Shown: piece by piece, positions 1 to 6,175 of the stretch
Position numbering within the stretch: the stretch's first letter is position 1
Layout of the letters: every line of letters starts with the position of its first letter
Origin: a virus
Virus record (IMG/VR): IMGVR_UViG_3300025102_000107
Span: 1 to 35,856 of that record
Reading direction: 5' to 3' (one strand)
Length of the DNA: 35,856 nucleotides
Made by a program: the position numbers and the translations under genes
The notes under the pieces: model-generated
The model's input: only the letters and a program-made list of their open reading frames with translations
Databases searched by the model: none
What the model was told of the DNA's origin: nothing

Positions 1-347
1 ACGCTATAGAAAGAACCCTTTACTCTGAGTACCTTGGTCTTGCTGGAAGAGTTGATTGTATAGCAGAGTATGAAGGTGAGTTAGCAGTCATAGATTTTAA
101 GACATCTGAGAAGATCAAACCTGAGAAATGGTTGGAAAACTATTTCGTTCAGGAGACTTTTTATGCAGCAGCTTACTATGAACTAACAGGCATCCCTGTC
201 AAGAAATTGATCACGCTTATGGTAACACCAGCAGGTGAAGTCAAGGTGTTTGACAAAAGAAACAAAGGGGATTATATTAAACTTCTGGTTCGTTATATTA
301 AAGAATTTGTATCAAACAACACTGAGGCACAAAATGTCGAAGAATGA
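1..347 (+). CDS. RecB/Cas4-like PD-(D/E)XK exonuclease, 5' partial
   Basis: The open frame already runs at the window start (frame beginning at base 3) and ends in TGA at 345-347, so only the C-terminal part, about 114 residues, is present. It carries the hallmarks of the RecB/Cas4 branch of PD-(D/E)XK nucleases in order: GRVDCIAEY (first metal-binding Asp), AVIDFKTS (the D-x-K catalytic element) and FVQETFYAAAY (the Q-x(3)-Y motif). Members process DNA ends in replication and recombination; cyanomyoviruses commonly carry such an exonuclease. It overlaps the gp33 start by 14 bases, implying co-transcription and possibly coupled translation with the replication genes downstream. The nuclease fold is well supported; the exact role (recombination, host DNA breakdown) is inferred. 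The internal ATG at 132 falls after the catalytic motifs and is not the real start. Confidence 0.85.
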   Translation, partial: AIERTLYSEYLGLAGRVDCIAEYEGELAVIDFKTSEKIKPEKWLENYFVQETFYAAAYYELTGIPVKKLITLMVTPAGEVKVFDKRNKGDYIKLLVRYIKEFVSNNTEAQNVEE

Positions 348-594
348 ATTAGAAAAAGTGATGGAGAGCAAATTCTTTTGCCCTACTAAGTTTGCACAAG
401 AAATAGAAAGTCTTGTTTTAAATAACGCTAACATGAATTATATTGATGCTATCGTTCATTTTTGTGATAAGAATGGTGTTGATGTTGAGAACGTTCCTAA
501 ACTCATATCAAAACCATTGAAAGAAAAAATTAAGTGTGATGCACAAGAACTTAATTTTATGAAAAGAACTAGCAAAGCAAAACTTCCTATTTGA
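334..594 (+). CDS. 33: gp33, late promoter transcription accessory protein
   Basis: An 86-residue protein. I choose ATG 334 rather than an upstream in-frame start at 235 because GAGG at 324-327 is a correctly spaced ribosome binding site and the upstream part lies wholly inside the nuclease gene. The sequence (MSKNELEKVMESKFFCPT at the start; FCDKNGVDVENVPKLISK in the middle) resembles the cyanophage form of T4 gp33, the RNA polymerase flap-binding co-activator that connects the sliding clamp to polymerase during late transcription. Position supports it: in T4 gene 33 also lies next to genes 59 and 32. The C-terminus ends in basic and hydrophobic residues (KRTSKAKLPI); the acidic clamp-binding tail I associate with T4 gp33 and gp55 is not obvious. 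Late TATAAATA promoters elsewhere in the window are its expected targets. Confidence 0.75.
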   Translation: MSKNELEKVMESKFFCPTKFAQEIESLVLNNANMNYIDAIVHFCDKNGVDVENVPKLISKPLKEKIKCDAQELNFMKRTSKAKLPI

Positions 595-596
595 TC

Positions 597-779
597 ATGC
601 CAACTAAATCTGAATTGACACACTATCGTCTCCAAGCAATGTTAAGGGAGCATAGTTTTAGTGATCTTGAGTACCTTGGAGACTTGCCAGGTAAGGGTCA
701 TACCTATAGGATAGGAGAGCATGAAGTTCCTGTAGACTGGATTGAGGACTTAGAAGGTGTAGAAGAGGAGGATGAGTAA
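597..779 (+). CDS. small acidic protein of unknown function (60 aa)
   Basis: ATG 597 lies two bases after the gp33 stop (592-594); a TTG at 591 is in frame, but the ATG is the natural choice. There is no clear Shine-Dalgarno, so translation is probably coupled to gp33 termination. The protein has a mixed N-terminal half (KSELTHYRLQAMLREH), then GDLPGKGHTYRIGEHEVP, and a strongly acidic C-terminus (DLEGVEEEDE). I do not recognise a family. The compact sequence with a Gly-rich turn, the codon use like its neighbours, and the tight operon spacing (TAATG junction with the next gene) support a real gene. It may be a small partner of gp33 or gp59, but nothing in the sequence proves that. Confidence 0.6.
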   Translation: MPTKSELTHYRLQAMLREHSFSDLEYLGDLPGKGHTYRIGEHEVPVDWIEDLEGVEEEDE

Positions 780-1432
780 TGAGTACAGAAGGTTGGTTTT
801 CTATACCTCTTCATTCAGAAAAAGCAGAAGGTGAAGAGTATGATAAGATTCAAAAAGAACTATTCGATACCTATAATCAATTAGAGTTTTCGCAGAATCC
901 AGATTGGAGTGCAGATACTCATGAATTGAGTCCGAATCCTTTTGGTTGTTGTACTCTTTTTGAATATAACTGTACTAATTTTTTAGGTTTTTTAAATAGA
1001 GTTTTAGAAAATTATATTATGAATGTGTATGAACAATTTCGACCAAGAGCAGATAGGGGTGATGCACCACCTTATGATCTTGGTAAACTTGAGTATCGAT
1101 ATGCTGTAACTGCTTCATGGTTTACTAAAACTACAAAGGGTAAGTATGCTCATGAACATGATCATAATGGATCAGATATATCTGGTGTTTATTACTTACA
1201 GACTAATGGTCATGATGGCAATCTGGTATTAACCAATCCATTGCGTATGTTATCTAATAATTTTATTATGTATATGACCTCTAGAGATCAGAAAGTTGTA
1301 TTGGAGCAGGGAAGATTAGTTTTATGGCCTTCATATATTAAACATAGAGTAGATACAAATACTACAGATGATGATAGAGTTAGTATAAGTTTTAATATTA
1401 AAATTACTAGTTCCAGTCAACAACCTTTATGA
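779..1432 (+). CDS. putative 2OG-Fe(II) oxygenase-like protein
   Basis: A 217-residue protein starting at the TAATG overlap with the previous stop, with a strong ribosome site GAGGAG at 765-770. The C-terminal half looks like a double-stranded beta-helix dioxygenase: a His/Asp cluster at residues 125-129 (HEHDH) followed by GSDISGVYYLQ, then GRLVLWPSYIKHRV with the distal His near 189, and DDDRVSISFNI with Arg near 200 placed to bind 2-oxoglutarate. This is the pattern of the phage and marine-bacterial 2OG-Fe(II) oxygenases abundant in cyanophages. Substrate is unknown; such enzymes hydroxylate proteins, nucleotides or small molecules. It sits between gp33 and gp59, where T4 has no gene, so it is an accessory insertion in a conserved block. 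Which acidic residue completes the iron triad is uncertain. Confidence 0.7.
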   Translation: MSTEGWFSIPLHSEKAEGEEYDKIQKELFDTYNQLEFSQNPDWSADTHELSPNPFGCCTLFEYNCTNFLGFLNRVLENYIMNVYEQFRPRADRGDAPPYDLGKLEYRYAVTASWFTKTTKGKYAHEHDHNGSDISGVYYLQTNGHDGNLVLTNPLRMLSNNFIMYMTSRDQKVVLEQGRLVLWPSYIKHRVDTNTTDDDRVSISFNIKITSSSQQPL

Positions 1433-2016
1433 TGCCCTTTGATGCCTACCGTTGTTATCTCTCTCTAAAGAATCACTTTACTAAAGAACATTACGATTAT
1501 CATAAGTATGGTGGTAAGACTAGAGCAACTCATCAAGCTTTCTATAAGAGAAAGGATAGGTTCTGGTTTGAGAAGTTTGCAAGAAAGAAAAGTGATAAGG
1601 AAGTGGAAGAGTTCTTTGTATCTAACTTTGTAAGTAGTACTGATCCAGGTACAATGTGGATTGGTGATATGATAAAGAATGGAGAGGCAAGATATGTTGA
1701 TTGGAAAAAGAAAGTAGAATCATTGTCTTATAATTTTAAGCAAGAAGCAGAGAGTATCTTTGAAGATCAGAAAGTTGATGATGTATTTGATTGTTCTAAA
1801 GGACATCCACCTATATTAAAAAGTTATCTTGGTGGGGATACCTCACTTGAAACTATGGTAATATGTGATAGGATACTTGGGTACAGGGAAGAGTGGGACA
1901 AGAGATTGAGTGATCCTGTGTGGGAAACCGTCAGTCTGAAAATAAAAAAATATAAACCTTTCCTAAATATAGATGTATTCCGCTATAAAAAAATCCTAAA
2001 ACAAGTGGTACTATGA
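1429..2016 (+). CDS. 59: gp59, loader of gp41 replicative helicase
   Basis: A 195-residue basic protein close in size to T4 gp59. It shares recognisable stretches with it: FYKRKDRFWFEKFA near residue 38, FFVSNFVSS followed by MWIGDM near 62-80, and a C-terminal VWETVSLKIKKYKPFLNID. gp59 binds fork DNA and gp32 and loads the gp41 helicase during replication and recombination-dependent replication. ATG 1429 overlaps the oxygenase stop (1430-1432); a second ATG at 1432 directly follows and could equally be used. The gene ends with an ATGA overlap into the DUF1825 gene, and gp32, its partner protein, is two genes downstream, matching the 59-32 pairing in T4. Confidence 0.85.
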   Translation: MMPFDAYRCYLSLKNHFTKEHYDYHKYGGKTRATHQAFYKRKDRFWFEKFARKKSDKEVEEFFVSNFVSSTDPGTMWIGDMIKNGEARYVDWKKKVESLSYNFKQEAESIFEDQKVDDVFDCSKGHPPILKSYLGGDTSLETMVICDRILGYREEWDKRLSDPVWETVSLKIKKYKPFLNIDVFRYKKILKQVVL

Positions 2017-2354
2017 GTTTTTTTAAATCCGATGTTGTACGTGCTGAAATGGCACAAATAAATGAACTCCAAGAGGAGATCTATAGTAATGTCTTCAAAT
2101 TTCAGTTCATGACTAATGAAGACAAAGCATATCATGTTGAGATTTTAGAAAAACTTATTGACAAACAGAGAGTAATGTATACTCGTCTGTGTCTTTCTGA
2201 TGATCCTGATGCAAAAAAGATGAAGCAAGATATTGCAGAGTCTGCAGTCATGATGGGTCTTCCAAAAGGAACTGATATGAATACTGTTTGGGATAATATG
2301 AATAAAATGGTTAAGGTTATGAAAGATCAGATTGACAAAGAATCTGAATCTTGA
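2013..2354 (+). CDS. DUF1825 family protein
   Basis: A 113-residue, mostly helical protein with the features of the DUF1825 family found in cyanobacteria and their phages: an N-terminal SFFKSDVVRAEMAQINELQ, a central KLIDKQRVMYTRLCLSDDP (residues about 48-66) and a Met-rich C-terminal helix. Function is unknown in both phage and host. It overlaps gp59 by an ATGA junction, so it is co-expressed with the helicase loader. Its last codons contain the -35 box of the gp32 promoter. The family assignment is from recognising the conserved KQR...TRL.LSDDP region; its presence is one of the cues to a cyanobacterial host. Confidence 0.8.
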   Translation: MSFFKSDVVRAEMAQINELQEEIYSNVFKFQFMTNEDKAYHVEILEKLIDKQRVMYTRLCLSDDPDAKKMKQDIAESAVMMGLPKGTDMNTVWDNMNKMVKVMKDQIDKESES

Positions 2355-2360
2355 TATGAT
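2332..2360 (+). promoter_or_regulatory. sigma70-type promoter for gene 32
   Basis: TTGACA at 2332-2337 and TATGAT at 2355-2360 are separated by exactly 17 bases: a consensus -35 and a 5/6 match to the -10. The -35 lies inside the DUF1825 coding end and the expected start is near 2367, 33 bases before the gp32 ATG. It would let gp32 be made from host-type holoenzyme independently of the upstream operon. Confidence 0.75.
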
Positions 2361-2370
2361 AGTAGAGTAC

Positions 2371-2400
2371 TTAAAAGCCAAATCTAAAAACAAATCTAAA
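2371..2400 (+). promoter_or_regulatory. A-rich gp32 leader with direct repeat, candidate autogenous operator
   Basis: The stretch before the gp32 start has no Shine-Dalgarno and almost no G, and contains the decamer CAAATCTAAA twice (2379-2388 and 2391-2400), the second ending on the A of the start codon. T4 gp32 represses its own mRNA by cooperative binding to an unstructured A/U-rich leader, so this is a plausible equivalent. The repeat is seen; the regulation is inferred. Confidence 0.45.
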
Positions 2401-3311
2401 TGTCATTTAACGACCTAAAAAAGCAGTCCTCTCTAGGATCTCTAACTCAGAAATTAGTTAAAGAAGTGGAGAAGATGAACACTCAAGGTGGATCAGGCGA
2501 TGATCGTCTATGGAAACCTGAAGTGGATAAAACAGGAAACGGTTATGCCGTTCTCCGTTTCTTACCAGCACCAGAAGGGGAAGATATCCCTTGGGCAAAA
2601 GTGTATTCACATGCATTTCAAGGACCAGGTGGTTGGTATATTGAAAACTCTTTGACCACAACTGGTGGCAAGGATCCTGTATCAGAGCACAATCGTGAAC
2701 TCTGGAACAGTGGTAATGAATCTGATAAGGATACTGTTCGTAAGCAAAAGCGTAAGCTTTCTTACTATGCAAACATCTATGTTGTAAAAGATCCTACTAA
2801 TCCTCAGAACGAGGGTGGAGTATTCCTCTACAAGTTTGGTAAGAAGATCTTTGATAAGATTATGGAAGCAATGCAGCCTGAGTTTGAGGATGAAACTCCA
2901 ATCAATCCTTTTGACTTCTGGCAAGGTGCTAACTTCAAGTTGAAGATTGTGAAGAAGGATGGTTACTGGAACTATGACAAGTCAGAGTTTGATAAAGTAT
3001 CTCCTGTACTAGATGATGACGATGCACTAGAGGCATTGTGGAAGAAGCAGTATTCACTTGCTGCTGTAACTGCACCAGACCAATTCAAGTCATATGATGA
3101 CCTGAAGAAGCGTTTGGATTATGTTCTAGGACATAAGCAACCTGCTCGCCGTGCATTTGATGAAGAGGTATCAAATGAGGACAACAATCGTGGTTCTTAT
3201 TCACCTGACTTCAATGCTCGTAAAGAACCAGTCGCTGCTGCACCTGTAGCATCTGCTAGTTCAGATGAAGATGATGCTCTAAGTTATTTTCAGAAACTCG
3301 CAGAGGAGTAA
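2400..3311 (+). CDS. 32: gp32, single-stranded DNA-binding protein
   Basis: A 303-residue protein with the T4 gp32 layout: a basic N-terminal cooperativity arm (LKKQSSLGSLTQKLVKE), an OB-fold core of roughly residues 30-235 containing KRKLSYYANIYVVKDP, GGVFLYKFGKKIFDKI and NPFDFWQGANFKLKI, and a flexible acidic tail ending SSDEDDALSYFQKLAEE that in T4 recruits gp59, polymerase and other partners. It coats ssDNA during replication, recombination and repair. No cysteine is present, so the His-Cys3 zinc site of T4 gp32 is lost; the equivalent segment reads DPVSEHNRELWNSGNESD. The gene has its own promoter (2332-2360), an A-rich leader and an intrinsic terminator (3342-3377), and its stop abuts the convergent gp53 stop. 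Confidence 0.95.
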   Translation: MSFNDLKKQSSLGSLTQKLVKEVEKMNTQGGSGDDRLWKPEVDKTGNGYAVLRFLPAPEGEDIPWAKVYSHAFQGPGGWYIENSLTTTGGKDPVSEHNRELWNSGNESDKDTVRKQKRKLSYYANIYVVKDPTNPQNEGGVFLYKFGKKIFDKIMEAMQPEFEDETPINPFDFWQGANFKLKIVKKDGYWNYDKSEFDKVSPVLDDDDALEALWKKQYSLAAVTAPDQFKSYDDLKKRLDYVLGHKQPARRAFDEEVSNEDNNRGSYSPDFNARKEPVAAAPVASASSDEDDALSYFQKLAEE

Positions 3312-3977
3312 CTAGTAAAGTCTAATATTTTCTCCTCTCTTAATGGTTTCACTCACATACTGAGTGGAACCATTTTTATATGGCATGACATCTTGCATAT
3401 CATCTAAAATTATTCCTAGATATCTATCCTTAAGTATAAAGATATTTCTTTTGTCATTTTCTTTCGCTTCTTCAAACTCATAGTTTGTTACTGGTTTAAC
3501 AGCATCTTGTACTGTTACTAATGAGTCTTGATAGAAGTCATAATATTCAGTTTTATAGTTAGATGATACATGCAATCCTGCAGGTACTATAACAACACCC
3601 TGACTGTTAGTTACTTCAGTTGTTTCATGGTGATGTATGCCAGCATATAGATTTTCATATGTCTTATACTTTTCTAGAAGTATTTTATCAAAATCATTTT
3701 GAGGTAGAGGCCATTCTGTTTGTATATTAACTATATTATTTGATAGTAATATAACCCAATCTAAGTCTGCATTATTATAGACATCATATGCTACATTATC
3801 TGGTCTAGCATCTCCCACGATTTGATACTTAGTAAAGACTGTTACATCTTGGAAGATGTCATCTCTAAGTTTTCCTTTCTTAAAAAGGTTTTTTACTTTA
3901 ACATAGTCAGATATTTTAGACTCAGGAAGTCTACTTACATAATCAAAATCAGGAACGTATCTGAAATACTTTTTCAT
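3312..3977 (-). CDS. 53: gp53, baseplate wedge protein
   Basis: A 221-residue protein beginning MKKYFRYVPDFDYVSR, with the pattern DYVKVKNLFKKGKLRDDIF, TVFTKYQIVGDARPDNVAYD and DLDWVILLSNNI typical of T4-like gp53, the wedge component that completes the wedge and links it to the hub. It is somewhat longer than T4 gp53; the extra part is a central insert (YAGIHHHETTEV onward). It is the last gene of the leftward late operon gp4 - unknown - gp48 - gp53, starting one base after the gp48 stop. Its 3' end is read antisense as the gp32 terminator, which fixes codons near the C-terminus. Confidence 0.88.
   Translation of the reverse strand: MKKYFRYVPDFDYVSRLPESKISDYVKVKNLFKKGKLRDDIFQDVTVFTKYQIVGDARPDNVAYDVYNNADLDWVILLSNNIVNIQTEWPLPQNDFDKILLEKYKTYENLYAGIHHHETTEVTNSQGVVIVPAGLHVSSNYKTEYYDFYQDSLVTVQDAVKPVTNYEFEEAKENDKRNIFILKDRYLGIILDDMQDVMPYKNGSTQYVSETIKRGENIRLY
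3342..3377 (+). terminator. intrinsic terminator of the gp32 transcript, inside gp53
   Basis: The arm AATGGTTTCACTC (3342-3354) pairs with GAGTGGAACCATT (3362-3374) over 13 bp including one G-U, with a 7-base loop and a run of five T at 3373-3377. On the minus strand no T-run follows the hairpin, so it acts only on rightward transcripts. It lies 30 bases past the gp32 stop, within the 3' coding end of gp53. Confidence 0.85.
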
Positions 3978-3978
3978 C

Positions 3979-5307
3979 TTAGAAACCTATGCTTTGTGAG
4001 TCATCATAATCAGTAGAGAATACTGGTTCTAGTTCTCCATAAGTCATTGTTAATTCGTATGCTGTCATTACACCATCTCTAAATGTAGAGTAGTTTCCAT
4101 CAGGTGTATAGTTAACACTAAAGGATTGTAATGCACATTCCTTAAACTTGTTGAGGAACTTATGCTCTCTACCTTCATGGAGATATTGAAGCATCCATGT
4201 GCGTGGTGTTTTTAAAAATAATCCATTAGAATGTTTTTGAGGAGCCATTCCTTGCTTGAAGAATCTAATAATATCGATTAGTACTTTTGCTTCTTGTGCA
4301 TTTCTTGGTGAGAACTTAAATGTGAAACCAAAACTACGTAGTTCAGGACCACCAAATAACAATTCCATATTAGGATTCATCACAACTCCTTCAGTTCTTG
4401 CTAGGAATTGTGAGGAGTCTGTACCTGTTGCTGCTTGTATAACTTCTGCCTTAACTGCTTTCTCAATTGCTTTTGTATTCTTAGTAAGTGCTTTCTCAAT
4501 TCCAGAGAAATCAGACTCTAATGCTTTTGATGCTAATGCACCTGCTGCTGCTTGAGCAGAGGTCATTGTTTGCTGCCCCCAGTTAGCAGAGTTTTGATCA
4601 CTAATACCACCAGGAATTGGAAGAGTGCATGATCCTTGAATCAATCGTTGGTTCATACCAGCTCTTGATTCTATACCTGATATATTCTTTTCACTGACAT
4701 TAAATTTTCTAGGTTTAAATTCTACTTGTTTAAATTTAATTACGTCTTGACTATTAGTTCTTAGTGCTTCTGGGAAAACTAAGTCACCCCAACTTTTTTG
4801 CTTACTGGTTTTTACACCAAACATATTGAATATACTACTAGCAACCTCATTAACATTCATATTTGTATTTGATGCTGCTGGATTTGAACTATCTCCAGTT
4901 TCGTCTGTTCCTTTTGCTTTATTAGGCCAAAGTAAATCTAATGTTTTTGATGATGCTTCTGAAGGATCTACTCCTAATGCTTGCTGTGATTTATTTGATA
5001 CTATTGTTGCAGATTCTTTTACTGATTTTATTCCTTCAGGACTTGAGAAAAAATCTCCTTCAGCAGTGCTTGTACCAGACCCTTCTGTTGCTGTAAATAC
5101 TCCTGTCTTTGGATCTATAGTACCTAATTCTCTATCATCAGACTCTGATCCACTAGGCACAAAACCACCTTCTATATCTGGATCTGCTACGGTAGCACTC
5201 TTTAGAGTTATCTCTCCAGATATTGAATCTATTTTCGTATAGTAGCGAACGTTTTGTAGATGTGAGTAAGAAAAATTACCACTATCTCTGCTTCCGTATG
5301 TTGCCAT
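3979..5307 (-). CDS. 48: gp48, baseplate tail-tube cap
   Basis: A 442-residue protein. The C-terminal half is the conserved gp48 core: NPNMELLFGGPELRSFGF, FKFSPRNAQEAKVLIDIIRF, FKQGMAPQK and ECALQSFSVNYTPDGNYSTF, a tail-tube-like fold. In T4, gp48 caps the hub, starting tube polymerisation together with gp54. The N-terminal half (residues about 1-150) is low-complexity, rich in Ser, Thr, Asp and Gly, and looks like a lineage-specific extension. Residues 195-230 (RKFNVSEKNISGIESRAG) continue the structured part. ATG 5307 is the start; no good Shine-Dalgarno is seen. It lies between an unknown gene and gp53 in the leftward late operon. Confidence 0.88.
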   Translation of the reverse strand: MATYGSRDSGNFSYSHLQNVRYYTKIDSISGEITLKSATVADPDIEGGFVPSGSESDDRELGTIDPKTGVFTATEGSGTSTAEGDFFSSPEGIKSVKESATIVSNKSQQALGVDPSEASSKTLDLLWPNKAKGTDETGDSSNPAASNTNMNVNEVASSIFNMFGVKTSKQKSWGDLVFPEALRTNSQDVIKFKQVEFKPRKFNVSEKNISGIESRAGMNQRLIQGSCTLPIPGGISDQNSANWGQQTMTSAQAAAGALASKALESDFSGIEKALTKNTKAIEKAVKAEVIQAATGTDSSQFLARTEGVVMNPNMELLFGGPELRSFGFTFKFSPRNAQEAKVLIDIIRFFKQGMAPQKHSNGLFLKTPRTWMLQYLHEGREHKFLNKFKECALQSFSVNYTPDGNYSTFRDGVMTAYELTMTYGELEPVFSTDYDDSQSIGF

Positions 5308-5319
5308 TCGACAATATTT

Positions 5320-5703
5320 TTAGTTATTTAGGATAAATTTCGCATACGGTATTGCAAGCAATGCCTCTAGTTCATCATACTGTACTATGTATAACTGCCC
5401 TGTTAACTCTTCCCACGTATAGTTTCTAGATTTTCTCCAATGGTAATTAAGACCTTTGAATCCCCATCTCTCTAATGAAGTACATGCAACAAGTGGATGT
5501 TGATCATATGTTTTATTAGGAGTCTTTGCATTATATACAAAGGTATAGAACTTTCCTACTTCAGGTATAGGTGTCACAGTATCTTTAAGAGTTTCCATTA
5601 TCTCTAGCATCATCTCTTCAGGATCATTCGTTGCATTATTCAATTCACTTAAGTAAGTTTCAACTCTATTGATTTCTATATCAAATCCAAATGAGTCTGT
5701 CAT
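5320..5703 (-). CDS. conserved-looking structural-operon protein of unknown function
   Basis: A 127-residue acidic protein overlapping the gp4 stop by ATGA and ending 12 bases before gp48. It has an acidic helical N-terminus (NNATNDPEEMMLEIMETL), then a beta-rich part with VGKFYTFVYNAKTPN, YDQHPLVACTSLERWGFKG and LNYHWRKSRNYTWEE. The DxxPLV...GF.GLN.HW pattern recurs in phage morphogenesis proteins, but I cannot tie it to a T4 gene number. Its place between the head-completion protein and the tube cap suggests a virion assembly role, probably tail or neck. The start is secure because of the coupled overlap. Confidence 0.7.
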   Translation of the reverse strand: MTDSFGFDIEINRVETYLSELNNATNDPEEMMLEIMETLKDTVTPIPEVGKFYTFVYNAKTPNKTYDQHPLVACTSLERWGFKGLNYHWRKSRNYTWEELTGQLYIVQYDELEALLAIPYAKFILNN

Positions 5704-6143
5704 GATCTTATACCTAGTTCTCTTTCTGTGATAATCTTAAATTCAACTCCATGATCTTTACACCATTCATTTGCTGCTATCCATTTTGCTTGGTTAACTG
5801 CATAGGTTCTACATTCGTACATGTATGATTTAGTCACATTCTTTCTTTTCTTTGGTGGTTTTGTTTGCTTAAAGGGTTTGACTTCTATCACATATGTTTT
5901 AATCTTTCCTGTGTTCTCCTTTACTTTCATAATAAAGTCTGGAAAATATCTTCTTGCTTTCCCATCAGGAGCACGGTAGGGTATAAAGAACTCTTCACTC
6001 CCCCACTCTACAATGTTTTCATTTAGATCGCAGTAGTTACAGAACCTCTCTTCCCAAGAACTACGACAGATAATATTATTAACATTACCTTTATATTTTC
6101 TTGGATTTGATGGTTTGTATAAACTCTTTTTACTTTCAGCCAT
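5700..6143 (-). CDS. 4: gp4 (gp50), head-completion protein with nuclease fold
   Basis: A 147-residue basic protein starting at ATG 6143; an in-frame GTG at 6182 would overlap the divergent gene and lies upstream of the late promoter, so it is rejected. The motifs fit the PD-(D/E)XK/TnsA-like fold of T4 gp4: SSWEERF (E31/E32), YFPDF (D69) and VIEVKP (E87-x-K89), followed by a basic stretch (TKPPKKRKNV). T4-type gp4 is a nuclease needed for head completion so that tails can attach. All catalytic-type residues are kept. It is the first gene of the leftward late operon, 23 bases downstream of TATAAATA at 6167-6174. Confidence 0.88.
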   Translation of the reverse strand: MAESKKSLYKPSNPRKYKGNVNNIICRSSWEERFCNYCDLNENIVEWGSEEFFIPYRAPDGKARRYFPDFIMKVKENTGKIKTYVIEVKPFKQTKPPKKRKNVTKSYMYECRTYAVNQAKWIAANEWCKDHGVEFKIITERELGIRS

Positions 6144-6166
6144 ACATAATATATAAGGTAAAAAAT

Positions 6167-6174
6167 TATTTATA
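6167..6174 (-). promoter_or_regulatory. T4-type late promoter for gp4-gp48-gp53 operon
   Basis: TATAAATA on the minus strand, identical to the T4 late consensus, read by polymerase carrying the phage sigma factor gp55 plus gp33. Start of transcription is expected near 6160, about 17 bases before the gp4 ATG. The motif sits directly against the ATG (6176) of the divergent tail-tube gene. Confidence 0.7.
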
Positions 6175-6175
6175 G

